Below are positions 25,428 through 33,281 of a DNA stretch of 64,000 nucleotides, piece by piece. The DNA is from Streptosporangium lutulentum (lineage in GTDB: Bacteria > Actinomycetota > Actinomycetes > Streptosporangiales > Streptosporangiaceae), in contig NZ_JAUSQU010000001.1 of assembly GCF_030811455.1 (NCBI RefSeq), forward strand, positions 9,548,001 through 9,612,000, in the 5' to 3' direction. The notes beneath the pieces are model-generated. The model did no database searches, was not told where the DNA came from, and saw only the letters and a program-made list of their open reading frames with translations. The position numbers and the translations under genes were made by a program. How positions within the stretch are numbered: the stretch's first letter is position 1; every line of letters begins with the position of its first letter.

Positions 25428-26285
25428 TCAGACGAAGATGATCTTTTTGAGAGCGGCCTGCAGCTCCTCCGTCTCGGCGGGCTTCAGGTTCAGGTCGAGG
25501 GTGAGAACGGTCTCGGTCTCCAGCTCGTCCGCCGCCTCGGGAGTGAGGTGCAGGACGAGCCGTCGATCGTCCAGTACGTAGGACGTGATGCCGCCGCCGG
25601 TGCTTCGCGTGTCTCCACGGGTCACCCAGTAGGGCGAGCCGGTCATCGATTGCCTGTTCATGAAGCAGAGACGTTCGCCGTCGCCCGTGGTCTTCTCATC
25701 CAGGACGACGGCGAACACCCGGCGATTCTCGCCGTGCCCGAATCCGTGGACGGGCAGATGCCCGAGCGGCGTGTAGACCAGCTCCCCGGAGAAGACCGGC
25801 GCGGGTTCCGGCGCCGAGCGATCGGGCCTTTCCCACAGGCTGTCGCCGGGCTTTCGGAGGCTGAACGGGACCGCCGTCGGGAGCGCGTCCAGGAGCCAGC
25901 GGGGAACGGTCTCGCGGGGAAACGTCGTCAGCTCCTCCAGCGGTGCGAGCCCGGGGATGTCCGTACCTGCGGGAAAGGGGAACGCGTCGGCGTCCACGTG
26001 CCCGTGGTGGGACCTGCTCTCCGGGGTGAAGCGCACCTCACAGGAGAACCACGTTCCCCGGCCGTCGGCGTAGGACAGCTCGCGGAGCCGCCGGAACGGC
26101 TCGTCCAGCTCCCGGACCTCGATCTCCACCCCGTCGCAGGTGACGGAGGTGCGGGAGAACCCGCCGACCTGGGCGCGGCGAACCGCGATCCCGGTCCAGC
26201 CGGGAGGCGCGGCGGCGCGGGCCAGGTCTCCGATCGCGAGCCGCAGGCGGCGCGCCTCCTGATGTTTCGAGCGGTGCGAGCGCAT
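25428..26285 (-). CDS. Uncharacterised protein with possible Imm10-like C-terminal domain
   Basis: 285-residue soluble protein, second gene of a leftward pair. The C-terminal 110 residues (RRVFAVVLDEKTTGDGERLCFMN, DDRRLVLHLTPEAADEL, TLDLNLKPAETEELQAALKKI) have the strand and hydrophobic pattern I associate with Immunity-protein-10-like domains; this match is from memory and tentative. The N-terminal part (RTSVTCDGVEIEVRELDEPFRRLREL) is unrecognised. It begins 3 bp from the end of the large upstream gene, so the two are co-transcribed and probably coupled. If Imm10-like, it would bind a toxin or protein partner in the cytoplasm, yet no toxin gene is adjacent. Confidence 0.65.
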   Translation of the reverse strand: MRSHRSKHQEARRLRLAIGDLARAAAPPGWTGIAVRRAQVGGFSRTSVTCDGVEIEVRELDEPFRRLRELSYADGRGTWFSCEVRFTPESRSHHGHVDADAFPFPAGTDIPGLAPLEELTTFPRETVPRWLLDALPTAVPFSLRKPGDSLWERPDRSAPEPAPVFSGELVYTPLGHLPVHGFGHGENRRVFAVVLDEKTTGDGERLCFMNRQSMTGSPYWVTRGDTRSTGGGITSYVLDDRRLVLHLTPEAADELETETVLTLDLNLKPAETEELQAALKKIIFV

Positions 26286-26288
26286 GGG

Positions 26289-28907
26289 TCAGCCTTCCTC
26301 TGCCGTCAACAGGCCGTGCAGGCGGCGCGCCTCACGGAGCACGCCGCTGGATCCCTTGCGTGCCGCCATGGCTTCGAGCTCGGGGATCACTCCGCGAGCG
26401 CGGCACCAGGTCGCGGTCGTGGTCCCCAGCGCCACGAACGCGGCGAGCCCGTGGAGCGGCTGCCGGCCGGATCGGGGAACGAGCACCGGCAACGCCGCGG
26501 AGATCGCCGTCCACACCTCCCTGTGCGCGCCCCGCGAGGCCGCGGACTCCAGCGCCGCCGTCAGGCGCACGAGCTTTATCTGATCGCGTTTGGCCAGCAG
26601 GGCCGCCTGCCGCCCGAGTTCGGCGGCGTTCAGATCACCGCGGCCCGCCATCGCCGGCAGGAGGTCGACGGCCTCGGGCAGGTCGGGATCTCCCAGCATG
26701 CGGCCGAGGATGAGTGACACGGCGGCTCCCGGAGGTCCGTCGGCGCGGGAGAGCTGGAGAAGATGGCTCGGCCGCACCGCCGATCGATGCCACTGATGAC
26801 GGAGGAGATGGGGCAGCAGGTGGGTGGCGGCCACCTCCCGGTGCGAAGGGAACATCGCCGCCCACCACGTCAGATGAATGCCCACGCTACTGCTCGGAGG
26901 ATCGCGGAACACCAGGTCGATGAGCGGGAACCCGGTGGCCGGCGCGTGCAGCGACGGCAGGAACCTCACCTCGTGAGGGTTGTCCGTCTCACCGTCGTCG
27001 AGCCAGCGCTCGACCTTGCCGTCGGAGGAGGACCAGCGGATTTCGACCGCGGGGTCCGCGAGGGGATCCCCGGCCAGCCATCGGGCGACCAGGCGACCGG
27101 CCGGCGAGGAGAGACGGCCCGCGCGTTCGGCCGTTCGCGGGTCCTGGTCCCTCCGTAGCCGGAGGAGGGCCTGCTGCAGGTCCGCGGCGAGCGGCTTCGC
27201 CCCGGCGGCCTCGATGATCTCAAGCCTCGTCACCAGCTCCGAGGCGTCCACGTGCCCGGTCGTGAGGGTGGGGGTGGCGAGCAGCAGCGGCGGGACGACG
27301 TCCTCCTCGACGGCCATCTGGATCTCGGCGGCTCGGTGCAGGAGGAGCAGGCAGGGCGTGGAGAGACCGCTGACGTCGGGGAGTTTGTGCTTCCAGGCGT
27401 CAGGCGCCGACGCGGTGCCGGTCAGGGAACGCATCGCTCCGACCAGCCACTGGTCGACGTAGTTCCAGTGAGGGGGTTGGCCCCCGTAGCGGACCTGGTA
27501 CCGGTTGCTGTCCTGGTAGAAATGGTCGTATTTCCCGTCCAAGGCCGGCTTGAGCGCGGCGGCCGCGCCCTCGCGATCCCGGTACACGAGAGCGACGAAG
27601 CCGGCCAGCAGCCGCTCCCACGCCATCCATTCGCTGGGGCCGGTGATGACGGACAGCATCCCCTCCACCGAATCGATGGGATCGGCCATCCGCTGCGGGG
27701 CGTCAGGCCGGGGGAGCGCGGGCGGTATGAACTCGTCCTCCGGGTCGGGTTCGGCCGGCTCCTCCCCGCCGAAGACCGCGAAGGCGCGCAACCTGAGGTC
27801 GTACGGGAGAACGTCGAGCGCGTCGCGGACGGTGGCGCGCCCCTCGTCGTCCATGCCGCTCGCGTGCTTGATCGCGAGCGTCACCGCCTTTTCCCGCAGT
27901 TCGACGGAGTCGGCGGCGAACGCCGTCCCCAGCGGCCCGGCGACCTGGCTCGCCAGGGAAGGCGAGAGCCGTACCGACTGGTCCAGCCAGGTGAGTCCGG
28001 CGCGCACGAGTTTGCGCTCGGACCGGAAGAGCACCGATTCCAGTCCCTCCACCAGGTCGAGGGGGTCGAGCCCGTTCAGCGTGCGCAGGTGCCGCAGGGC
28101 CAGCTCCGCGATCGGTCCCGGCGCGGTGGGCAGCAGCCGCAGGTAGTCACGGGCGTACGGCTCGATCTCGTGCGGTGCGGGGTCGAGAGCCTCGTGCAGG
28201 CGGACGAAGAACCGCAGTTCCGTCAGCGAGCCGCCCCGCAGGAACCGGTTCACGCACCCCCGCAGCAGGGTCAGCCGTTTCGCCCCGTCCTCGGCGGCCA
28301 GAGCGCGCAGGGAGCTCATCAGCACCCCGGTGGGCTCCTCCCACTGCAGGGCGCGTCCCACCCCCTGGGCGTCGAAGACGCGGGGAAGCATCACGTCGAA
28401 GAGCGGATCCTCGCGGGGAACGGGCAGCCTGCCGGTGACGCTCACCCATCCGACGACCAGCGGATCGTGAACCGGGACCTCGACCCCGGTCGCGCGGAGC
28501 AGGGCGAGCGTCAGAGCGAGGTTGCGGTCCTCCGCCGTCCGGACCTTGAGGGCGAGCCGCCGGGCGAGATCGGCGCGCCACTCCGCCGGCCTGGTCGCGA
28601 GGACCGTCATGAGGCGGTCGGTGTCCCTGTACAGCCCGCCCCGCCGGGGGGTGAAGTCGCGGCGGCTCAACCAGGACGTCACGGCGGCCGCTCCGGGAAG
28701 GACCCCGGCCCCGGCGGCGCGGAGCACCTCGGCGTAGTCGTCGAGGCTCTCCCAGGGTTCATGCCGGGCGCGCAGGGTCTTCAGGTATTCGGGAAGGCGT
28801 TCGGCGACCTCCTTGCGCGCCTCCTCGTCCAGCTCGACGATCCGGGCCGCGACGACGTCGGCGTTCTTGCGGTCGATGAACATCCGGAGCTTGTCCCACG
28901 GATTCAT
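26289..28907 (-). CDS. Large helical-repeat protein, unrecognised family
   Basis: 872-residue cytoplasmic protein that I cannot assign firmly. It has no membrane segment or catalytic motif. It is built mostly of amphipathic helices in pairs of roughly 35-40 residues (LTLALLRATGVEVP, LRHLRTLNGLDPLDLVEGLESVLF, LVTRLEIIEAAGAKPLAADLQQALLRL). That suggests an alpha-solenoid of HEAT/ARM type used for protein binding. A short acidic/proline linker (GGEEPAEPDPEDEFIPP) near residue 390 separates two halves. It stands first in a two-gene unit with the possible Imm10-like protein 3 bp downstream. The 194 bp upstream, to the ferredoxin stop, probably carry its promoter. Confidence 0.75.
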   Translation of the reverse strand: MNPWDKLRMFIDRKNADVVAARIVELDEEARKEVAERLPEYLKTLRARHEPWESLDDYAEVLRAAGAGVLPGAAAVTSWLSRRDFTPRRGGLYRDTDRLMTVLATRPAEWRADLARRLALKVRTAEDRNLALTLALLRATGVEVPVHDPLVVGWVSVTGRLPVPREDPLFDVMLPRVFDAQGVGRALQWEEPTGVLMSSLRALAAEDGAKRLTLLRGCVNRFLRGGSLTELRFFVRLHEALDPAPHEIEPYARDYLRLLPTAPGPIAELALRHLRTLNGLDPLDLVEGLESVLFRSERKLVRAGLTWLDQSVRLSPSLASQVAGPLGTAFAADSVELREKAVTLAIKHASGMDDEGRATVRDALDVLPYDLRLRAFAVFGGEEPAEPDPEDEFIPPALPRPDAPQRMADPIDSVEGMLSVITGPSEWMAWERLLAGFVALVYRDREGAAAALKPALDGKYDHFYQDSNRYQVRYGGQPPHWNYVDQWLVGAMRSLTGTASAPDAWKHKLPDVSGLSTPCLLLLHRAAEIQMAVEEDVVPPLLLATPTLTTGHVDASELVTRLEIIEAAGAKPLAADLQQALLRLRRDQDPRTAERAGRLSSPAGRLVARWLAGDPLADPAVEIRWSSSDGKVERWLDDGETDNPHEVRFLPSLHAPATGFPLIDLVFRDPPSSSVGIHLTWWAAMFPSHREVAATHLLPHLLRHQWHRSAVRPSHLLQLSRADGPPGAAVSLILGRMLGDPDLPEAVDLLPAMAGRGDLNAAELGRQAALLAKRDQIKLVRLTAALESAASRGAHREVWTAISAALPVLVPRSGRQPLHGLAAFVALGTTTATWCRARGVIPELEAMAARKGSSGVLREARRLHGLLTAEEG

Positions 28908-29101
28908 GCGCCGGGTCCTTCGCGGTGCCGGAGAATCCGGGGGAATCCTCCGGCGAGGAGGCCGCCGGACGTGGGGGGCTCCACCCCGTCAGGTGGCGGA
29001 ACGGGGTGTTGGCGCTGTTCGCTGGACATGCCAGGAACAGTAGTGATCAACTCCGACAAATCCGTCGGGTTCCGATGGCAAGGAATCGCCGGAGGCCGGG
29101 G

Positions 29102-29296
29102 CTACATGCCCGCCTTGATCGCGGAGGTCGGGCACACGCCGACGGCCTCGCGCACGGCGGCGTGTAGCTCCTCTGCGGGCGAGGCGTCCAGCAGGATCAC
29201 GAGGCCGTCGTCGTCTCCCTGGTCGAACACGTCGGGAACGAGCAGCACGCACTGCCCCGCGCCACAGCATTTGTCCTGGTCAACGGTGACCTTCAT
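29102..29296 (-). CDS. Small ferredoxin, [3Fe-4S] type, P450 partner
   Basis: 64-residue ferredoxin of the kind that feeds electrons to actinomycete cytochromes P450. The cluster ligands are arranged CCGAGQC (residues 10-16) with a distant CPTSA near residue 55. That spacing gives three ligand cysteines, as in [3Fe-4S] P450 ferredoxins. The protein is acidic in the middle (DQGDDDG), as expected for docking. It lies at the end of a leftward run P450 - TetR - SDR remnant - ferredoxin, with the SDR stop 19 bp before its start. Confidence 0.92.
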   Translation of the reverse strand: MKVTVDQDKCCGAGQCVLLVPDVFDQGDDDGLVILLDASPAEELHAAVREAVGVCPTSAIKAGM

Positions 29297-29314
29297 GATC
29301 TTCTTTGATTCCTC

Positions 29315-29450
29315 TCAGTCGTGCAGGGAGCCGCCGCCGTCGATGGACCACGTCTGACCGTTGACCCACTCGGCGTCGCCGGACAGCAGGAACGCCGCCG
29401 CCGCGGCCAGGTCGGACGGCCTGCCCAGGCGGGTGCTGCGGCCAGTCCGC
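29315..29450 (-). pseudogene. C-terminal remnant of a short-chain dehydrogenase
   Basis: About 45 codons encode the classic SDR C-terminus: RLGRPSDLAAAAAFLLSG, AEWVNGQTWSIDGGGS, LHD and a stop at 29315. Nothing upstream supplies the cofactor loop, NNAG or YxxxK; the region beyond 29450 is the end of the TetR gene. About 80% of the gene has been lost by deletion, probably when the TetR gene came to lie here. SDRs are common partners of P450-ferredoxin operons. Confidence 0.82.
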
Positions 29451-29470
29451 GCATGATGGGTACGCTCTCG

Positions 29471-30157
29471 TTATCGAGGGATGGTGACGGGCGCCGGCCA
29501 CAGGCCGACCAGCGCGTCGATGAGGCCGACGGCGGTGTCCTCCCAGGTGGTCCGCGTCGTGGGATCGCCCTCGTGCAGGGCGCGTTCGCGTTCGGCCAGG
29601 GCGTACACGGTGAGCATTCGGCTCATGCCGGCGCGTTCCTGGCGCACCTCCTCCGGCAGGCCGGGCAGCAGCCGGAACATGCCGTCGAGGTTGCGCCGCA
29701 TGGACGGCGTGGCGACGGCCTCCTCGATGACGATCTGGCGCAGGGCGGGCTCGGTGTTGGCCTGCGCCATGAAGCGGGCCCGCCAGCTCGGCACGCCCAG
29801 CGCGTCGAGGTGGCCGGTGGCGGGCAGTACCAGGCAGGAGATCCATTCGCGCAGGTCGGAGGAGTCGGTGAGCTCGGCCAGCATCCGCAGGCGCCGCTGC
29901 TCCATCTCCGCGTTGTAACGGCGCACGATCGCGCGCACCAGGTCGGCCTTGGTGCCGAAGTGGTAGCCGACCGCGAAGTTGTTGCCCTGCCCGGCCGCCT
30001 CGCAGATCTGGCGGTTGGACACCTCCCCGACCCCGTGCTCGGCGAACAGGCGTTCGGCGGCGTCGAGGATGGCCTCGCGCGTCTCCCGCGCCCGCCCGGT
30101 CCTGCCCGCCCGCTCGGGTTTGCTCGCCCGCTCGGTTTTGCCCGCCACCGTCACCAC
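29471..30157 (-). CDS. TetR-family transcriptional regulator
   Basis: 228-residue repressor starting at GTG 30157. It overlaps the P450 gene by seven bases. After a 25-residue Lys/Arg-rich leader, the DNA-binding domain reads TREAILDAAERLFAEHGVGEVSNRQI, then AVGYHFGTKADLVRAIVRRY. The typical TetR recognition helix ends in YYHF in most relatives; here it is VGYHFGTK. The C-terminal ligand domain is helical and Met/Leu-rich. Co-transcription with the P450 means it is likely autoregulatory. The 30-bp dyad at 31397-31426 is the proposed operator. Confidence 0.9.
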   Translation of the reverse strand: MVTVAGKTERASKPERAGRTGRARETREAILDAAERLFAEHGVGEVSNRQICEAAGQGNNFAVGYHFGTKADLVRAIVRRYNAEMEQRRLRMLAELTDSSDLREWISCLVLPATGHLDALGVPSWRARFMAQANTEPALRQIVIEEAVATPSMRRNLDGMFRLLPGLPEEVRQERAGMSRMLTVYALAERERALHEGDPTTRTTWEDTAVGLIDALVGLWPAPVTIPR

Positions 30158-31359
30158 CGCACCGGCACCTCCTCCAGGCCGCCGACCACGAGCCCTTCGC
30201 GGCGCTTGAGCTCCTCGGCGGGGACGGCCAGCTCCAGCGTCGGCAGGCGCTCAAGCAACACCTTGAGCACGGTCTGCAGCTCGGTGCGGGCCAGCGCCTG
30301 GCCCAGGCAGGAGTGCGGGCCGGCGCCGAAGGCCACGTGCGGGTTGGGCGAGCGGTCCAGCCGCATCTCGCCTGCCTGCTCGAACTGCCTTTCGTCCCGG
30401 TTGGCCGAGGCCATGCTGCACACCACGGTGGTGCCCGCGGGCAGCGTCTCGCCGGCCACCTCGACCTGCTCGCTGAGGTAGCGGGGCATGCCGAAGCCGG
30501 GGTTGGCGTCGAAGCGCAGGGCCTCCTCCACCGCCGAGCGGATCAGCGTACGGTCGGCCAGCAGCGCCTGCCAGCGGCCGCGGTCGGCCAGCAGCATCGC
30601 CACCATCTTGCCGATCATGTTGGCGGTGGTCTCGTGCCCGGCCACCAGCAGGCCCTTGGCCGTCCTCAGCAGCAACTGCTCGGTCAGGCGCCCGTCGAGC
30701 CCCTCGACGATCGAGATCAGCTCGCTGATCAGGTCGTCGCCCGGTTCGGCGCGCTTGGTCTCGACGTGGGCGACGAGGTAGGCGGTGAACTCCTCCTGGG
30801 CCGCGTCGATCTCCTCCTGGGTGAACCTCGTCATGCTGAGCATCGTGTCGGACCAGTGCGCGAACCGGTCGCGATCGGAGTCGGGGACGCCGAGCAGGTC
30901 GCAGATGGCCCACACCGGCAGCGGGAAACCGACGCCGCCCACCAGGTCGGCCGGGGCTCCCCGGCCGACCATCTGCTCGACCAGACGCCCGGCCATCGCC
31001 TCGATCCTGGGCTGCATGGCGATGACCCGCTTGGCGGTGAACGCCCTGCCGACCAGTTGCCGCCACGCCCGGTGCTCGTCGCCGCTCACGCCCATGCCGC
31101 TGCCGCCGAACACGCCGCCGGACTCGTTGGCGGTGACCCGGGCGGCGTCGGCGGCGTCGAGCTGGCGGGTGAAGCGGGGGTCGGACAGGACCTGCTTGAC
31201 GTCGTCGTAGCGGGTCAGCAGCAGCGCCTCGTCCCCGCTGGCCAGCCGGATCGACGCCACCGGGCACTTCTGCCGCAGGTCGGCCCACTCCTGCGGCGGC
31301 GCCAGCGCGCTGGGATTGCGGAAGGGGTAGTCAGGTGCCTGGGTACCGGTGGTGCTCAC
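30151..31359 (-). CDS. Cytochrome P450
   Basis: 402-residue soluble bacterial P450 (CYP105/107-like in build). The I-helix oxygen-activation motif is AGHETT. The K-helix ExxR occurs in VEEALRFD. The haem-binding loop is FGAGPHSCLG with its cysteine thiolate. The start is GTG 31359, which has GGGGAGAG before it; in-frame codons back to 31392 are possible but run into the proposed operator region. Electrons presumably come from the ferredoxin four genes on. Substrate is unknown: the deleted SDR and the TetR suggest an inducible catabolic or detoxifying role rather than a biosynthetic cluster. Confidence 0.92.
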   Translation of the reverse strand: MSTTGTQAPDYPFRNPSALAPPQEWADLRQKCPVASIRLASGDEALLLTRYDDVKQVLSDPRFTRQLDAADAARVTANESGGVFGGSGMGVSGDEHRAWRQLVGRAFTAKRVIAMQPRIEAMAGRLVEQMVGRGAPADLVGGVGFPLPVWAICDLLGVPDSDRDRFAHWSDTMLSMTRFTQEEIDAAQEEFTAYLVAHVETKRAEPGDDLISELISIVEGLDGRLTEQLLLRTAKGLLVAGHETTANMIGKMVAMLLADRGRWQALLADRTLIRSAVEEALRFDANPGFGMPRYLSEQVEVAGETLPAGTTVVCSMASANRDERQFEQAGEMRLDRSPNPHVAFGAGPHSCLGQALARTELQTVLKVLLERLPTLELAVPAEELKRREGLVVGGLEEVPVRW

Positions 31360-31396
31360 GATCACTCTCCCCGGGGTGCGATTGGCGGCCAATCTA

Positions 31397-31426
31397 AGTC
31401 ACCTCGCTTAATTAAGTCAAGCGACT
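31397..31426. promoter_or_regulatory. 30-bp imperfect palindrome, proposed TetR operator
   Basis: Half-sites AGTCACCTCGCTTAA and TTAAGTCAAGCGACT meet at TTAATTAA and match at 11 of 15 positions when folded. The dyad is 38 bp upstream of the P450 start. A second perfect dyad, GATTGGC-G-GCCAATC, lies just inside, at 31380-31394. Size and AT-rich centre suit a TetR dimer-pair site. Confidence 0.65.
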
Positions 31427-31604
31427 CAAAAGGGTGCCGCGGGCGGGAGAAGCCGGGCGGAAGGCCCGTCGGCAAGGGGCCCCACAGGGCGAAACCGCCG
31501 CCACCGGGGCACCTATCCGGGTCGGTGCTCAGCCCGTCCGGGGTGAGGGCGGGGAGGCGTTCGGCGGTTCCGGCCGGCCGGCGGTCGGATCCCGAAGACG
31601 CTCT

Positions 31605-32069
31605 TCAGGCGATCCTCGACTCAACGAGCTCGGCGAGGTTCGCCAGCGCCATCCGCGTGCCCGTCTCGTTGTCGGCGGCGGGCACGCTGTCGGGGATCCC
31701 GTCGTGCACGACGAGGACGTCGGTGCCGCCGTCGGCGTCGGCGAGACGGGTCGTCATCGTCATCGTTCCGCGAAGCGCGGGATCCGCGGTCTCGAACTCG
31801 AACACCTCGACCACCTGCTCGTCCGGCACGAGCTTCGCGAAGTGGCCGTGGTAGGTGTCGGTGTGCGACGCCGACTTGCCGGTCCGGCTCGGGTCGTCGT
31901 AGGTGAGCGAGACCCGGAACGCGCCGCCCTCGCGGGCGTCGAATTCGTGGACGTGGCCGCGCATGCCGGCCGGTACCCGCCATCTCGCGATCGCGTCCGC
32001 GTCCAGCAGCGCTCGATAGACGGCCGAACGCGGTGCGTTCACGTGCCAGGAGACCTGTGTCGAATACAT
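31605..32069 (-). CDS. SRPBCC / AHSA1-type ligand-binding protein
   Basis: 154-residue START-like protein. It opens with YSTQVSWHVNAPRSAVYRALLDADAIARWRVP, the usual first strand and helix of activator-of-Hsp90-homologue family members. The strands FRVSLTYDDP, YHGHFAKLVPDEQVVEVFEFET and the final helix MALANLAELVESRI complete the fold. Function is unknown: such proteins bind hydrophobic ligands or act as cyclases or toxin-antitoxin-like components. ATG 32069 was chosen because conserved sequence begins at once. It lies between the P450 group and erm with no clear operon partner. Confidence 0.87.
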   Translation of the reverse strand: MYSTQVSWHVNAPRSAVYRALLDADAIARWRVPAGMRGHVHEFDAREGGAFRVSLTYDDPSRTGKSASHTDTYHGHFAKLVPDEQVVEVFEFETADPALRGTMTMTTRLADADGGTDVLVVHDGIPDSVPAADNETGTRMALANLAELVESRIA

Positions 32070-32195
32070 GGGGCCGACTTTACGGAACACCGCCCTCACC
32101 GGGGCCCCTTCCCGGAGGCGGGCTCGCCGGGCGCCACCGGCGAGCCCGTCGAACACCCCGGCGACCGTTGCCGCCCGCGTCGTCGGCGGGAAAGG

Positions 32196-32225
32196 GCCCG
32201 GGTCCGGCGGAGGCCGGACCCGGGC
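32196..32225 (-). terminator. Hairpin terminating the erm transcript
   Basis: GCCCGGGTCCGGC and its exact complement GCCGGACCCGGGC form a 13-bp perfect stem around a GGAG loop, just downstream of the erm stop (leftward). The transcript continues with CCCUUUCCC. This is one of the strongest hairpins in the window. Confidence 0.75.
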
Positions 32226-32231
32226 GGTGGG

Positions 32232-33062
32232 TCAGTGGAGCAGCTCGAAAAGCGTCAGCCACCGTTCCGGGTGGACGAACGCCACCACCGTGCCGCGATC
32301 CACGCGTGCGTCCGCGAACGCGGCGTCGACCTGGCGGGCCGGATACCGCATCCGCAGTGAGGCGTGCAGCGAGCCGCCCAGGCCGGTGAAGCCGTACTCG
32401 ACGAACTCGCGCCAGGCGGTGTCCCACTCCGCAGGCAGCAGCGGGACGGGCCGGGACTCGATGCGCAGGATCGCCGAATCGACCGCCGGCACCGGCCGGA
32501 AGCTCTCGCGGCCGATGCGGCCGACCAGCTCCCAGGAGTGGCCGGGCCACGTCAGCACGGTCAGCTTGCTCCAGCGGCCGAAGTCGCCGGAGCGCTTGCG
32601 TGCGTACTCCAGTTGGGTGACCAGCGTCGCCGAGGTGAGCGCGGGCGCGCGCAGGCACCAGTCGACGATCCTGGACGTGATCGAGTAGGGGATGTTCCCG
32701 GCGACCGCGAACGGCTCGCGCGGAGCCCGCGCGGTCAGGAAGTCACCCCTGACCACCTCGATCCGGTCGTCGCCGCGGGTGCGGGCGTTGAGCCTGCCCG
32801 CCGGAAGCGGGTCGATCTCGTAGGCCACGACCCTGGTGCAGCTCTCCGCGAGAGCGAGGGTGAGGACCCCCTCTCCCGCGCCCGGTTCCAGGACCAGCCC
32901 GTGCGATCCGGCCGCCTTGGCCACCTGGTGGACGGCGTACGGATCGACGAGGAAGTTCTGGGACAGGACGCGCCTGGCCCGGTCGCGGTCACTGAGACCG
33001 CCCCTGTTCTTGACCTGCTTCTGGGTATGTGAATGGTTTCCGTGTGCGAATGAGTGCGCCAC
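32232..33062 (-). CDS. erm: Erm-type 23S rRNA adenine-N6 methyltransferase
   Basis: 276-residue rRNA methylase predicted to mono- or dimethylate A2058 of 23S rRNA and so confer macrolide-lincosamide-streptogramin B resistance. The domain starts with RDRARRVLSQNFLVDP, the Erm N-terminal hallmark. The SAM motifs are LEPGAGEGVLTLAL and VVAYEIDP, then VVRGDFL and the catalytic NIPYSITS. The C-terminal RNA-binding domain follows. GTG 33062 lies behind GAAAGGG; earlier in-frame codons overlap the leader region and are not coding-like. The first 30 residues carry a His/Asn/Gln-rich run. The gene sits behind a leader peptide and attenuator, so expression is probably drug-induced. Confidence 0.92.
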   Translation of the reverse strand: MAHSFAHGNHSHTQKQVKNRGGLSDRDRARRVLSQNFLVDPYAVHQVAKAAGSHGLVLEPGAGEGVLTLALAESCTRVVAYEIDPLPAGRLNARTRGDDRIEVVRGDFLTARAPREPFAVAGNIPYSITSRIVDWCLRAPALTSATLVTQLEYARKRSGDFGRWSKLTVLTWPGHSWELVGRIGRESFRPVPAVDSAILRIESRPVPLLPAEWDTAWREFVEYGFTGLGGSLHASLRMRYPARQVDAAFADARVDRGTVVAFVHPERWLTLFELLH

Positions 33063-33077
33063 AGCTGTAGCCCTTTC

Positions 33078-33108
33078 GGGTCCGAGAGGAATGAGGTCTC
33101 GGAGGCCC
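33078..33108 (-). promoter_or_regulatory. Hairpin next to the erm ribosome-binding site
   Basis: In the mRNA, GGGCCTCCGAGA and TCTCGGACCC can pair (10 bp with a CC bulge) around CCTCATTCC. The stem ends directly before GAAAGGG, the erm Shine-Dalgarno, and a further small CCC-GAAA-GGG hairpin could mask it. This is the second element of the attenuator. Confidence 0.6.
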
Positions 33109-33155
33109 TGGGCACGCGTGTCGGGAACGCAGGGAAAAGCGAGAGAAGGGTGATG

Positions 33156-33193
33156 CGTCCCTAGCGGGCCAGAGCCTGGCTGCCGCGGGGACG
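33156..33193 (-). promoter_or_regulatory. Attenuator hairpin over the end of the leader ORF
   Basis: CGTCCC pairs with GGGACG, GCGG with CCGC and GCCAG with CTGGC (15 bp in all, loop GCT). The 5' arm is formed by the codons for Arg-Pro-Arg-Gly near the end of the leader peptide, and the 3' arm lies just past its stop. A ribosome stalled at RPR would cover the 5' arm and prevent this stem. Confidence 0.7.
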
Positions 33194-33235
33194 GATCACG
33201 TAGCCCACCATCGAGGGGGCGAAGCACATACACAT
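33161..33235 (-). CDS. erm leader peptide, 24 residues, with macrolide-arrest-type RPR motif
   Basis: A 24-codon ORF from ATG 33235 to TAG 33161. The peptide begins MCMCFAPS and ends GSQALAR; it has an Arg-Pro-Arg at residues 15-17. Known macrolide-bound ribosomes arrest at +X(+) motifs such as R-X-R, so it is a plausible drug-sensing leader. It starts within a few bases of the predicted transcription start and precedes erm by 98 bases. Its last ten codons form the 5' arm and loop of the hairpin at 33156-33193. It is too short to be found by ordinary gene calling. Confidence 0.77.
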   Translation of the reverse strand: MCMCFAPSMVGYVIRPRGSQALAR

Positions 33236-33243
33236 GGTCCCCA

Positions 33244-33281
33244 ACCGTAGGGCCCGCCCCGTCGCCGTGCAACGGGTTTTT
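33244..33281 (-). promoter_or_regulatory. WhiB7-like promoter of the leader-erm transcript
   Basis: On the minus strand a TTGCAC -35 (33267-33272) is separated by 17 bp from TACGGT (-10, 33244-33249). An A5 tract (33277-33281) lies 4 bp upstream of the -35. This matches the known WhiB7 promoter plan: an AT-rich block just upstream of a good -35. Transcription should begin about 7 bases downstream, almost at the leader ATG. Confidence 0.68.

Noticed and set aside
26289..28907. Assignment of the large helical protein to a named DUF family
   Set aside because: A resemblance came to mind, but without a profile search the match is too weak to name.
27252..29357. Plus-strand open frame of 701 codons
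   Set aside because: Antisense to the large helical protein; composition (Gly, Arg, Gln, Val) is that of a shadow frame.
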